From Atkinsonella hypoxylon (Eukaryota; Ascomycota; Sordariomycetes; Hypocreales; Clavicipitaceae), in NCBI GenBank assembly GCA_000729835.1, contig JFHB01000006.1, positions 248,001 to 312,000 on the forward strand: 64,000 bases of DNA, read 5' to 3'. Shown in pieces: positions 22,222 to 33,451 of the stretch. The translations under genes and the position numbers were made by a program. The number at the start of each line of letters is the position of its first letter. Position 1 is the stretch's first letter. The notes beneath the pieces were generated by a model, which saw only the letters and a program-made list of their open reading frames with translations, was not told where the DNA came from and did no database searches.

Positions 22222-25200
22222 TCATTCCTCTTGTGTATCTTCTTCAGCAACCTGTGATGATGTAGTCAGCATGCTAGATTCTGATTCAAATGGAAGTTGT
22301 ATGTTGATCCGGTCCACGTGAACTCACATTGTCATGGAAATTCTGGCCATCTGTAGTGGCGTGGATGATGCCAGCACGGACGCAAAAGTCCCCAAACTTT
22401 TCACCGTCCTCCCTTTCGAGAGCATATCGCTTGAGGAGTGGCTTCATGATGGCCAGGATTTCCTCCTCCTTGATGCTGGAGCGATAGAGCTTGTTCAGAC
22501 GCTGCCCGTGGTATCCGCCGCCAAGGTACATGTTGTAGGCGCCGTAGGCCTTGCCGACAAAAGCCACCTCTGCGAGCCATGGCCTGGCACAACCATTCGG
22601 ACAGCCAGTCATACGCATGACGATGGAATCCTGGCGCAAGCCGTTCTCCTCCAAGCATGCCTCTAGCTTCGAAATAAGGACAGGGAGGTACCGCTCTGAC
22701 TCGGCCATGGCGAGACCGCAGGTGGGGAAGGCAACACAGGCAGAAGAACTCAGACGGAGACCCGAGAATTGGACATTGTCCAACTTGTACTTCTTCATAA
22801 GCGATTTCATTACAGGAACATCTTCGTCCGCGACATTGCTCATAATCAGGTGCTGGTTGCCTGTTAAACGGAATTCACCCTTGTGAGCTTTGGCGATTTC
22901 TCGCAGACCTGTCTTCATCTGGAATTCCGGTGTGTCTTCGATGCGGCCATTCTCAATGAAGAACGTGAAGTGATTCAGGCCGGTTTCATCTTTTTGCCAA
23001 CCAAAGGTATCGATGTTGCTCTTGAAGTCAAAGGGTCGCTCCTTATCGAAGCGCTTCCCCCAGAGTTCTTCTACTTTTTCTCGGAAAATATCCACACCCA
23101 TATCATCAATCGTATACTTGAGTCGGGCATGCTTGCGGTTCTTGCGGTCACCGTGATCTCGTTGAACGAGCATTATCTTTTCACAAGCAATGTGAACTTC
23201 ATCTGCCTTGCAAAATCCCATCATGCGCCCAGTCTGGGGGTACGTCTTCTTGTTGTTGTGAGTCGCTCCCATGCCGCCGCCTGCAAGAACATTAAATCCA
23301 TCAAGGTTCCCATCTTTGCCATTGATCGCAATCAAACCAACATCATGAGCATAAACATCGGTGTCGTTGTGTGGCGGTATCGCAATGGTTATCTTGAACT
23401 TTCGGGGTAGATACGTCGGCCCGTATAGTGGCTCAAAGTCTTGTATGGCATCGCCAGCGACTTGTGTCTTCTGGTCGTTATCATCCGTGAGCCAGATCTC
23501 ATGGTAAGCGGTAGTGGATGGTAGCAAGTGGTCGCTAATCTTTTGAGAGCAGGCGTGTACCTGCTTGTGGTAGCGTGACTGTGTTGGTAACGAACTACAC
23601 ATGACGTTTCGGTTTACATCGCCGCAAGCGGCAATTGTCGTCATGAGCGATCGATTGATGGCTTGCATGGCTGGCTTGAGTTTGCCCTTGACAACGCCAT
23701 GGAATTGAAAGGTTTGTCTGGTGGTGAGTTTCATGGTTTCGTTTCCCAATGAAGTGCTGATGTCGTCCATCTGAACCCATTGCTTAGGGGTAGCGACACC
23801 TCCAGGAAGTCTGCAGCGAATCATGAACGAGTAAGCTGGTTCGAGACCTTGGGCTTTCCTTTCGTCACGAACGTCTCTATCATCTTGCATATAAGTTCCG
23901 TGGAATTTGGTTAGTTGCTGATCAGATGCAGAGATGGCTCCGGTGGACGTGTCCTTCAAGCCCTCCAAAATAGTACCTCGTAGGTAGTTTGATGCAAGTT
24001 TGATATCTTCGTTCGTGATGGGTGGCGGCTCTTCTGGGAAACCCTCAACTTTGTCAACACCTAGCGCTTGCCAGACCTTCGGCTCCCATTCCTGATACCC
24101 GGTCTGGTACCCATCAGGATCTTGATCATCGCCCAAACCAACCTCCACGAATCTCTTGCCGCCCAAATTTCCCAAGACTCTATCAAGGTCTTTGGCTGGT
24201 TTATTGTAATATATTTTGTCCTCTTTGCGTGGCCAGTAGTGCCTATCTCCCAGACCGAAGACAGAGAAGTTGATTCCTGCAAGGTCAAGACTTGTTTTGT
24301 CTTTGAGGGCATCCCAGAAGGCTAGACCATTTTGAGGGAACTCTCCCTGTCCGGCTGTAGATGTCACAAATACAATGTTTTCCTCTCGAGTAAGATCCTC
24401 CACAGGGTAATCTTCCATGGTCATGACTGTTGTCTTTAAACCGCGCGCCCGTCCACGATTACCCAGACGTTTAGCGAGTGATGCAGCATTGCCGTTATCT
24501 GATGCAAAAAGGATAGTCAGAGGCGCGCCAAGAAGACCTTCTAGTAGATGATTGTAAGCATCCTTTGCCTTCCTCTTCTGCTGGGCACGCACTTCGGTGC
24601 CAAAATCCTTTGCCAAACTTGTAGCAAAATTGGGTTCCTTCTTCATCAGCTGAGTTAGCCGATTATCTCGAGCTAAGAAGGTCTTTAGTTCTTGCTTCAC
24701 AAGTTCTGAGTCCAATGAAAAGTTCGGTTCGCCTTTGGCCTCATTTTCCGGATTCCACCGGTAAAGCGGCCAGTACCCTGCATCAACCGCTTTCTTGGTC
24801 TCTTGAAGGACGGTAAGAGGTGAGTCAGTTTCGCCGAAGTATGGTAAATAGGCCAACACAACTGAAGGGCCATTAAATTTATCGGCCTCCATCAAAGCTT
24901 GTAGCACTTGTGTGTATGAGCTGTAAACTGCTGTAGAAGCCACGTACACGTTGCCGAAGTTCATGGCGTAAAGCCCGATATCCTTTTTCCTCCGGTTAGA
25001 ATCAGCAGCTACTTTGTCCGAATACGGTGTCGAGTCAATGACAAGCATGTTGACATTTTTCCCCGATGAGAGAACATGGTGAACACCAGAATTGCCAAGA
25101 TCATACGCCCACGCATCAGAGCCTATCAGCCATAAGGATTCTTTTTTGAACAAGGCACTGCTAGCAAGCAATTTCTTGGCCACAGCTGAGCCGTCAGCTT

Positions 25201-27110
25201 CTAAGCTCGAAATCAGCTCATCGCGAATTTCGTTTGACTCTGCCGGACCATCTGAATGCAAGGCCCATCGGGCTAACAAGCTCTTGGGTTTCTCTGAGTT
25301 AAACCCACTGCTGCCGGCAGCGGCCTTGACCTCGGATACGAATTTGTTTCGACGATCTATGCGGGCTAGAAGAGACCCAAACCCAAATTCTGGGCTCGCA
25401 GATATAGATTGAGAGATACCAACATTTTGCGACTCGATTGCATTTGCAACGTGTACTCTTTCGCCAAAAACCTGATCCAATATTTTCGAGTAAGCCGTCT
25501 CGAGCTGTGGTGCACCCAATTCGTATGCATCTGACTGGTCCCGCACCAATTTTATCCCGACTTCTAGATTCTGGACGGGGTTCTTGGAAGTGAGATTTTG
25601 GAAAATACCCCTGAGAGCCTGCGTAATTGTCTCCGGAGCTATATAGCCTAGTTGATATCCTATGATTGTGTCAATACCGTCAGGGCCGCGATTCAGAGAG
25701 GACAGAACATCAATCAGAAGAGGGCCCCATTTCGTAGTCGCTCTCTGAATTTGTTCCAAAACAGCCACTTTTTTCACCGACTTGGGAATTGATTCAACAA
25801 GCTTCGACCCGATCCATGGTCGATACAAACGTGGTGTGAGGAGGCCAACATTGGCATAAACATCATCTGGTTTGGCTGCGTCAAGAGCTTCGGCAAACGA
25901 ACCGGTATCGGAACCAAAGATGAGTAGACAGCTATCAGCCTTTGCTGGACCAGTATACTCGAAGGCGGAGTATTCCCTGCCAAGTGCTGCCTTCATTTGG
26001 GACCAGACTCTTGTTGCGCAGACATAGATATCTTCTGAAGTGACTTGGGGGGGCATCACTTCAACTGTCGTTGCGGCAGAGGACGGCGCCACTGGAGTGG
26101 ACGCCTCACTGGACTTTATTGAGGTGCCAGCCGAGGTCGCTTGGGAAGCACTTGCGCTAGGATGAGACTGTAAGGTGGTGGGTTTATTATCGTCCCCATT
26201 CAAAACTGTTTCAGGATGATCCGAGGAGACGGCCATATGACCATCGTCCGCGTAAATGCTGGTTGCGGACATCGAGCCGGCTTGGAATCGACGGACACTT
26301 TCAATGTCCAAGACATCTCGCATTACTTTTTCGTCTTCAATTGAGATCGGCCTATCGTCGATAGAAGTTTGAGCAGCGTAGAAATGCACTACGCCTTTCC
26401 CGGTGCGGATGGCCACTGCATGCGCCGTAAGAGCCATATCTTGGGCTTCCTGTAGGGATTCAGACTGCAAAAATGTCCAGCCAGCATTTCGGATTGCGGT
26501 GATGGATGAGTAGTCGGGATGTCTCTCCGGCTCCAGCGATATATGTAATACCACAGGATAATTGGCCAACTTGTAGAGATGAGAGACAGCAGGTAGGAGA
26601 ATGGTTGACGGAGCCGTAACCGAAACGAGTTTGCCGTTACGAATAGGTGTATACACCGAGAGCAGTGGGTCGGCATTGTGACGGACTGATTGCACCTTGG
26701 TCCTTGTTAAGATTCCTTCGTTCAGGCTTTGGCTGGCAAACGTCGGTAATGCACTACTTACAACCGGCACAGCATCAATCGAGGAAGCAACTAAGCCACG
26801 ATCTTTGCGACTTGCATATCGCTTTAGATGAGCAGAGAAATCTGATTCGGTAGCCAATGACGGCTGAACGGAGACAACAACATCGCTAGAGAGGTAGGCA
26901 ATCCGGGCCACTGCAGACAATCACATTAGCATTCGTTAAAGCGCACAGAATCGATTCGATATGGCCAGCCAGACAAACCACTAGGAAACGGCAGACCATC
27001 AGATTGCTAAGCATAATTCACTTACCGGCCTCCCCAGGTGTGGAGATCTGATGAGCCGCATCCATATTCTCGTCGATGGACCGTTGACCTTGCCGGAAGA
27101 GAAACGACAT
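22222..27110 (-). CDS. MET5: Sulfite reductase (NADPH) beta subunit, siroheme/4Fe-4S hemoprotein
   Basis: Three exons, complement(27026..27110), complement(22328..26910) and complement(22222..22251), give 1565 aa. It reduces sulfite to sulfide in sulfur assimilation, as partner of the flavoprotein alpha subunit. The N-terminal ~800 residues resemble the pyruvate-ferredoxin-oxidoreductase-like part of fungal MET5. A flavodoxin domain follows (LTILFASDNGNAASLAKRL, then TSTAGQGEFPQNG), at about 825-980. Next come two ferredoxin-like sulfite/nitrite reductase repeats, with KLTTRQTFQFHG in the first. The 4Fe-4S/siroheme cysteines are CVAFPTCGLAM near 1423 and GCPNGCARPW near 1463. The short last exon adds VAEEDTQEE after a GTGAGT...CACAG intron with a GCTGAC branch; reading through would give a different tail. 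Confidence 0.92.
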
Positions 27111-27450
27111 GGTAAACCTGGGCTTAAGAAGGATGATAAAAAATATTAAAAAAACCGATCCCAGGGACAGCTGTCCGGAGCGGCCCTGTCAATATAGACA
27201 AACAAACCTGACCACTTGGAGCTACAACACCCGACCAAGCGCCAGGTACATGAACGTTTGCGGCGAGCCTAGCAAATTTCGAGTACCTGACTTGATGGGC
27301 ATCGCGCTAGAGATCCAGAAAAATGGCGTCACGAAGTCCGATTCGAAAGCTTCCCAACATGGGGCCATTGACATATTCCCCGCAGAGTTAGTCATTTGAT
27401 CCAGGATTGCGTGATCACTAGCGTTGGAAGGCAACCCTGGGGGGGGTGTA

Positions 27451-27516
27451 CAGTAAATCTCAGGTCCAGCGTATGTGTGCATTGGTCCAGAGTGGAGCCA
27501 GAGCGGGTGTAGATTT
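27451..27516 (+). repeat. Left terminal inverted repeat of MITE A
   Basis: Pairs with 27686-27751 on the opposite strand. Three of the four mismatches lie together in the segment GCTCT versus TTTTT. Confidence 0.78.
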
Positions 27517-27685
27517 AAGCAGAATAGCATATACCCAGTATATACTAAGCATATGCTAATTACACAGTATTAATTTCTAAGCAAGAGATCTAGAGTGTAT
27601 TTCTATAGCACTATACCACTAGATATTAGTGCATATACCACTAAATATAAAAATGTTGCATATGCTAAAAGCTTCACCGCCTGCG

Positions 27686-27751
27686 AAATCTACACCCTTT
27701 TTGGCTCCACTCTGGACCAATCCACACATACGCTGGACCTGAGATTTACTG
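27686..27751 (-). repeat. Right terminal inverted repeat of MITE A
   Basis: Inverted copy of 27451-27516. Confidence 0.78.
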
Positions 27752-28565
27752 GAACCCCACCCTGGGGACGATTGCGAGATCGCTCATTACAAATTTGTCT
27801 TGCCAGATTTGCGGTGGGCCGACGCCTCTGCACCTTTCCGCAACCTCTCTGCCAGACCTCACAATGTCGCCATCGCCCCTCAATAGCTTTTTGAGCGACC
27901 GACTTCCGCCACCCGACAGACCGATGACCGACTCCCGATTAAGTTCACGAGTTTGGCTGACCGGCATGAGGATGAACTCTCATGTTGATATGGACATAAG
28001 CTGTGCCATTTAGTATACTTTCAATTATCAAATTGTCATGCCGATATATGCTGCAGTGCAGTATGGTCGTATCACAGTATAAAACACGACTTTCTAGTCC
28101 CAGCTCCCACGAAGTAGTATTCTGCAATGGGACATCAGTATCTTATCACTGGTAGTTGACTTCGGAATGCAACAACACGATTAGTTACCAAAGCGCAAGC
28201 CAGCTGCGCATCCATCCAATCAATGCCCATACAGATGATTGCAAACACTCTCAAATTTCGCTGCGAGATTCTTTGCAATGTGATTGGACGCACCATCTAT
28301 ATTTCATCTTAGCATGTCAGTACTCCAGTGCTAGGGTGCAGAAAATTAATTGTAGTAATTATTATAATTAGTTCGTAGAACAATCATGAACCTGTAGCAC
28401 TACCGGTAACTCCGTACACGAATTGCTGCCACATATTCACAACCTATCCCTGTGTTTGAATCCCGGTTTTAAACACGTAGTATCCGTAAGATGTGTATGG
28501 TGCAATTCGCATCGCGTGATCGACACCCTTGTCTTCTGACTTGAAGATATGTACAATAGAGGTTA

Positions 28566-29395
28566 TCATACCTCTGCAGCAAAAGATCCACTGGTAGGCG
28601 ACTTCCGTTGGACATTTCTCTCCCAAGTCTCCAGGCCAGGGATGTCCATCCAGTAGCCTCTCCCGCAAGACACCATCAAGCGACCTAATCTGCCCTTTCG
28701 CCCATCGCCATCCGGAAGATCAATAGCAAAGGGCCCTTCGCGTTCATCTACTCCCGGTCCTTCCAGCATCATCAACTGCATGTATTTCTGTAGGACCTGT
28801 CGAGCAAATGCCATCACAACAACCGTAAAATACACTCGAATAAGTGTAAGTCCAACGATCAAAATCATGCTAGTCGCCGTTTCCTGGGGTATAGCCGTTT
28901 CATGAACGGCACTTTTGCGACGTAGACCTTCAAAGCTCTCTACCACAATATTCGGCAAAGATAAGGATCTTGAGTCCGTTCCTGAGCTCATGCTAGCAAA
29001 ATACCAATCGAGCCCAAAGGCGGCCGTGTATGCCCCGTTTATTGCGGTGTCAAAGAAATAAAGCCATGCCAATGCTAAACATTCAAATGGACTTTGTCGT
29101 CGAACATGGGGAATCAGATAAACGAGCAAGCCAAGAATTCCGATCGAGTACACGTATGTCGAGAACTGAAGAAATGACAATTGATAGCCCGTCAAGATCG
29201 CCAGCAGGCCGTACACTCCAGTAACTTTGTTAAAGACAAGCGCCAAGGATATAAGCTCCGTGCCAGTCTGGAGACTGACCAAGCCGAAAAGACTCTGCAG
29301 CCCATTAGCATGAAGTCGCGTCAGCAATTGAGGCATGTGCGCGTCCTCACCTGTGGTCTTGGTGCCCTTAGAAACAACCTCGTAAACTTCGACAT
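28566..29395 (-). CDS. KEI1: Inositol phosphorylceramide synthase regulatory subunit KEI1
   Basis: Two exons, complement(29351..29395) and complement(28566..29294), give 257 aa. The short first exon (MSKFTRLFLRAPRPQ) was missed by simple frame reading. Its GTGAGG donor, TGCTAAT branch and CTGCAG acceptor join it to SLFGLVSLQTGTELISLALV. That junction matches the family start (a basic stretch, then a Leu-rich motif with QTG/RTG and ELI). Four or so membrane segments follow, with FDTAINGAYTAAFGLDWYFA between them, then a hydrophilic C-terminus. KEI1 is the Golgi-localised partner of the AUR1 catalytic subunit in complex sphingolipid synthesis. The call rests on this N-terminal pattern and topology. 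Confidence 0.78.
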
Positions 29396-30341
29396 AATTC
29401 CAGGAATGCACAGTAAGTGCGGTGTAGACGAGCGCGTAGCAGAATAACAAAAGGATGCTTTAGCAGGTTTGATAAGCACTGGCGGAAGCTACGGACTGGG
29501 AAATTCATGACACCAGGGATCGAACGACTCCACCCCTTCACGTCTTGTTGGCCTGTTCTTCACGGCCATTGGCTAGCATGACGTGATCCCGACGACGTTT
29601 TTAGCTTACTCAGCATTTCATTTGGTATCACTTCAATCCATCGCTGCCATCATTGGCTCTTCTTATCAAGCATAGACAAATAACATTTACTTCAAAAGAC
29701 TTTCGAGTTTGCACTAAAGGTATGGTAAATCTAACCAAATTAATGTCAATTTTCTTCGGACCTCCCCAGCTGTGTCCATTTTCTTTGACATTTGATTCTT
29801 TCGCAAATCACAATTTGCGTCGGCAGGTAGACTTGATTTACTTCAGCACGTGAAAGTTATGCGTCAAATAGCAACTATATAAATATTATGTAAAGAAATT
29901 GCAAGCTTTTCTTTCGATGCCACGATATCATTAGTGCGTTGCCTTGTTCAAATTACGGAAGAATACGCGATCCGACATCTCTGTTTGTGACTCAATGCAT
30001 TCACAATGAAATGCCACTCCTTAATTACTAAAATGAAGAATAAAAAGTAGACGCAGGTCAATACACTGGAGCCTCATACAGCACGTCAGCTGAAACCCAT
30101 GCATTTCCATTACGAGCCAGCTTAGGAGCCACTGTACCGTTGGCTTGATTCTGCCTCTCGGCCATATGAGAAATCCACAACTAGAAACTCCGTCTGTATG
30201 CTGCAACACAAGCCGCACCAATGCCTTCGTCCATTTTACATTCATAGTATTCTCTTTGCACGTTCTTCCTGAGCAAAACCTAAGATGGTATATCGTGACA
30301 TTGGTGGACGTTTCCGAGATTTGAAAGTCTGAGCTCGGTAT
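29396..30341. other. Intergenic region KEI1 / RAB6
   Basis: 946 bp upstream of KEI1 and downstream of the RAB6 gene. Frames present are short and lack recognisable features; nothing else is seen. Confidence 0.5.
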
Positions 30342-31269
30342 TTAACATGAACACCCTTCCTGGGGAGCCTGTGAGGTGTTTGTTTTCACATCAATCACTG
30401 TAATAACGACATTAGTGAGCATTCAGACCAAAAAAAAGGAAAGGAAGGAAGGAAAAGGCTAAGAGGTGGTCTTACTTTGACTCGATGCTTGTGCTGCAGC
30501 ATCGGTGCCTTCCATCCCTGGCAATGCCTGCGCTATCCGCTTGAAAAGGTTCTTGACGTTGTGTCCTAACTTCGCACTAGTTTCCATGAACATCAAGTTG
30601 TTCTTCTTTGCTTCATCTTCGCCCTGTTGTGTAGTTACTTCACGCTTTTCGTTCAAGTCCGTCTTATTGCCGACTAGAACAATGATAACATCATTGCCTC
30701 TTTCCGCTCGAACATCGTCAATCCATTTTTTGGTATTCTGGAATGATTTCGCATCTGCCAATTGTAAGTTCTTGAGCAACATAGAAATTATATAGTGGCA
30801 TAAGGATAAGTGTCGTACTGGAAACATCGTATACAACAACAGCCACACTCGAGTCTCGAATGTAGGAAGGAATCAGGCTTCGAAATCTTTCCTGACCGGC
30901 TGTATCCCACAATTGTAATCGAACTGTTCTGTCTTCGAGATACATTGTCTATACGAGGAGAATTAGACGGAAGTCTAAACGGAACCGGGCCTTGCGCACC
31001 TTGGACAGAAAGTCAATGCCGATTGTCGCTTGGTACATATTGTCAAACGAGTCGTACATGAATCGAGTAATAAGAGACGTTTTTCCCACTTGAGTAGACA
31101 GTTAGCCGGACCATAACATGGACTGGAATTTTGTTGATCGTACCGCTTTGCTCCCCCAGAAAAACCAGTCTACAAGTAGCAAAGGTTAGACTTATCGTGG
31201 CACCAAGATAGGATTGACCTACTTGAACTTCTTCAAGGGGTTGTTGTACGAGCCTGCCGCTTGTGCCAT
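30342..31269 (-). CDS. YPT6: RAB6-family GTPase (YPT6/RYH1)
   Basis: Six exons, complement(31223..31269), (31144..31169), (31000..31088), (30819..30948), (30476..30754) and (30342..30397), give 208 aa, the usual Rab6 length. Joined, they read MAQAAGSYNNPLKKFKLVFL, then P-loop GEQSVGKTS, switch ATIGIDFLSK, DTAGQERFRSLIPSYIRDSS, NKTD, ETSAK and a C-terminal GCSC. The last exon is important: reading through the fifth donor gives an end without cysteine, whereas the GTAAGA...TTACAG intron adds MIDVKTNTSQAPQEGCSC, the double-geranylgeranylation signal. Rab6/Ypt6 controls retrograde traffic to and within the Golgi. Exon 2 is only 26 nt. Confidence 0.93.
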
Positions 31270-31801
31270 GATGATTATCCACTTGATGCGTATCTATTGT
31301 TACAGCGCTCGAATATCCGATTTCAATCGTTAGCGGTCGCTACGGTGGTCGACAGGTACTCGTAGACCCAACACAGAGCTGCAATTATGCTGTCCTCCAG
31401 GTGTTTATAGAAAAGCAACAAGTTTAAGCCAGATGATTAGATAGAAGTTCAAGAACTCGCGCGTACTACCGTTACGACAATGCAAGATGTTAAAACAGAT
31501 GCGGAAACGCAAATTGGCTCAGAATCGCTGGCAACGCTGTCTCTCGGGGTCTTGTTGTCATATGCCGCGATATGTAGGGCGATTCAATGGGCAGCCAGTC
31601 GGGCACGTGCAGCTCCGAAAACTGCGCCTCAGGGGTGTCAGGCTGCTGCATTCCCAGCGTATCGTGGCCCATGGCTGGCTTTGACTCCACAAAAAACTGA
31701 TTTTTGAGGACCCCACCATCGAGCAAACTAGCTTCGAGAAATGTCTATAACATTTCCGTTTCCAAAAAGTACCGTCGCACAATTTTTGGAAGTATCTCAG
31801 C
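31270..31801. promoter_or_regulatory. Divergent upstream region RAB6 / NOP53
   Basis: 532 bp between the divergent start codons. Short frames here are not supported, and no clear core promoter element was identified. Confidence 0.4.
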
Positions 31802-33168
31802 ATGCCAATGATTCAGTCTAGATCCTCTGCTCCAGTAGGAGCCCCTAGGCAATTTGAACAGCCTTCAAGAAAAGGAAAAAAGGCATGGCGGAAAAATGTC
31901 AATGTGACCGAGGTAGAACGAGGCTTGGAGGAGTTGAATGAGGAAGTTATACGAGGGTATGCATGATTGCTTCTATTCCGGGTCACTTAACGCTAACACA
32001 CTATTCAAGCGGTGTAATACGAGAAAAGAGTTCGTTGGAACTATTTACCATCGATCTTCATGGCGATCCTGCGGTGTCCAAAAACCTCCCAAAACGAGTC
32101 AAGAAAGGTCTCAAGGCAGACGAGATTCTTGCCCAGCGATCTGCCGTTCCAGCTGTTTCCATACGAAAGCGCTCGGGAGTGGAAAAGTCGGATGGCCTTC
32201 TTCCAGTGAAACGGCAGCGGGCTAATTGGGTTCCGCATAAGGAACTCACTAGGTTAAGAAAAGTTGCCGATGGGCACCACAGTATCACCATTGAGACCAG
32301 GGACGCAACATATGATGTCTGGGGCCAAGAAGCATCGAAACATCCGGCTGAGTTATATGACTTTCTGCCTGTCCCTGAGTCTGTGAAACAGCCAAAGTCC
32401 ATGAAACAAAAACCCATATCTCTAGCAGCGAGCGGGAAAGAAGTACCTGCAGTACCAAAGCCAGGTGGCGGTTTCAGTTACAATCCGTTGGCCACAGACT
32501 ATGAGAACCGACTCACTGAAGAAAGTGCTAAGGCATTAGACTTAGAAAGAGAGCGGGTCCGTGCCGAAGAAGTCGAGCGAGAGAAGCGGGAAGCGGCCGC
32601 GCGGTCCGCTGCTGAGGCCGAGGCCGCTGAAGAACGAGCCAACATGTCGGAATGGGAAGAAGATTCTGAATGGGAAGGTTTCCAAAGTGGTGTAGAGGAC
32701 GAACGACCAACTGTAAAACAACTTCGTCGCAAAACTCAAGCTCAGAGGAATCGGATCAAGCGAAGAAAAGCAGAAGAGTGCCTTGCAAAACATAAGGCGG
32801 CCATGAAAGCCAGAAGACGTGAAGCGGAACGAATTAAAGAGATCGCGGAGGAAATCGAACAACGGGAGCAACAAAAGTTTCTCAAAGACACTTTTAACTC
32901 TGACACAGAGGATGAAGCCAATGACCAGAAGCTCAGAAGAAGACAACTTGGAAAATTCAAATTACCGGAAAAGGACTTGGAACTGGTGCTCCCTGATGAG
33001 TTGGAGGATTCTCTTCGGCGTTTGAAACCCGAGGGCAACTTACTCAAAGATCGTTATCGCAGTATGCTTGTAAGGGGCAAGGTGGAGAGTAGGCGGCATA
33101 TTCCCTTCAAGAAGCTTGCAAAACGCAAGACGACCGAGAAATGGACTCACAAAGATTTTGTCTTGTAA
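31802..33168 (+). CDS. NOP53: Ribosome biogenesis protein NOP53 (GLTSCR2/PICT1 family)
   Basis: Two exons, 31802..31956 and 32010..33168, give 437 aa. Exon 1 (MPMIQSRSSAPVGAPRQFEQ) contains SRKGKKAWRKNVNVTEVE, the conserved start of Nop53. The 53-bp intron (GTATGC...TTCAAG, CTAAC branch) joins EEVIRG to GVIREKSSLELFTIDLHGD. Then come YDVWGQ, GGGFSYNPLATDYE, a long Lys/Glu/Arg coiled coil and the C-terminal motif LKPEGNLLKDRYRSMLVRGK. In yeast, Nop53 recruits Mtr4 and the exosome to pre-60S particles for ITS2 removal in the nucleolus and nucleus. Confidence 0.88.
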
Positions 33169-33451
33169 TTCTTGAAAGTTATTTCAAGCTTTTTATCACA
33201 GTCGATCTTAATTTCTCGGAAAGCCTAGAGCTCAGTTGAAAAACCGAGTCAATAAAATCACTCAGGTTCAACTTTTTCCTTTATTATGTTTATTTACAAG
33301 CGAAAAAAATACTCAGGTGTAAATGACGGGCATAAGGAAGTCTAAAATTGTATTTACGAAGAAGTTGACGGTCAATAAGTACGGCGCTAGTACCTCTTGC
33401 CCAAGGTCGCTAAAAACTAAAACCTCCATTTCCTTGTAGCTTATTATAAGC

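Larger units (their letters stand above)
27451..27751. mobile_element. MITE family A, intact copy with 66-bp terminal inverted repeats
   Basis: The ends are near-perfect inverted copies: 27451-27516 (CAGTAAATCTCAGGTCCAGC...) and 27686-27751 (...GCTGGACCTGAGATTTACTG), about 62 of 66 positions identical. The middle is AT-rich with many CATATGCTA/TATAC motifs and encodes nothing. TA precedes the left end, as in Tc1/mariner-type elements; the right flank reads GA, so the duplication is imperfect or mutated. Flanking G-rich sequence shows weak further symmetry, so the true ends may be a few bases outside. A partial copy of the left half lies at 52837-52958. Confidence 0.78.
27111..28565. other. 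Intergenic region upstream of MET5, with a MITE
   Basis: 1.45 kb between the MET5 start and the KEI1 stop. It contains the 301-bp inverted-repeat element at 27451-27751 (separate entry). The remainder is AT-rich with no supported gene. Confidence 0.5.
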
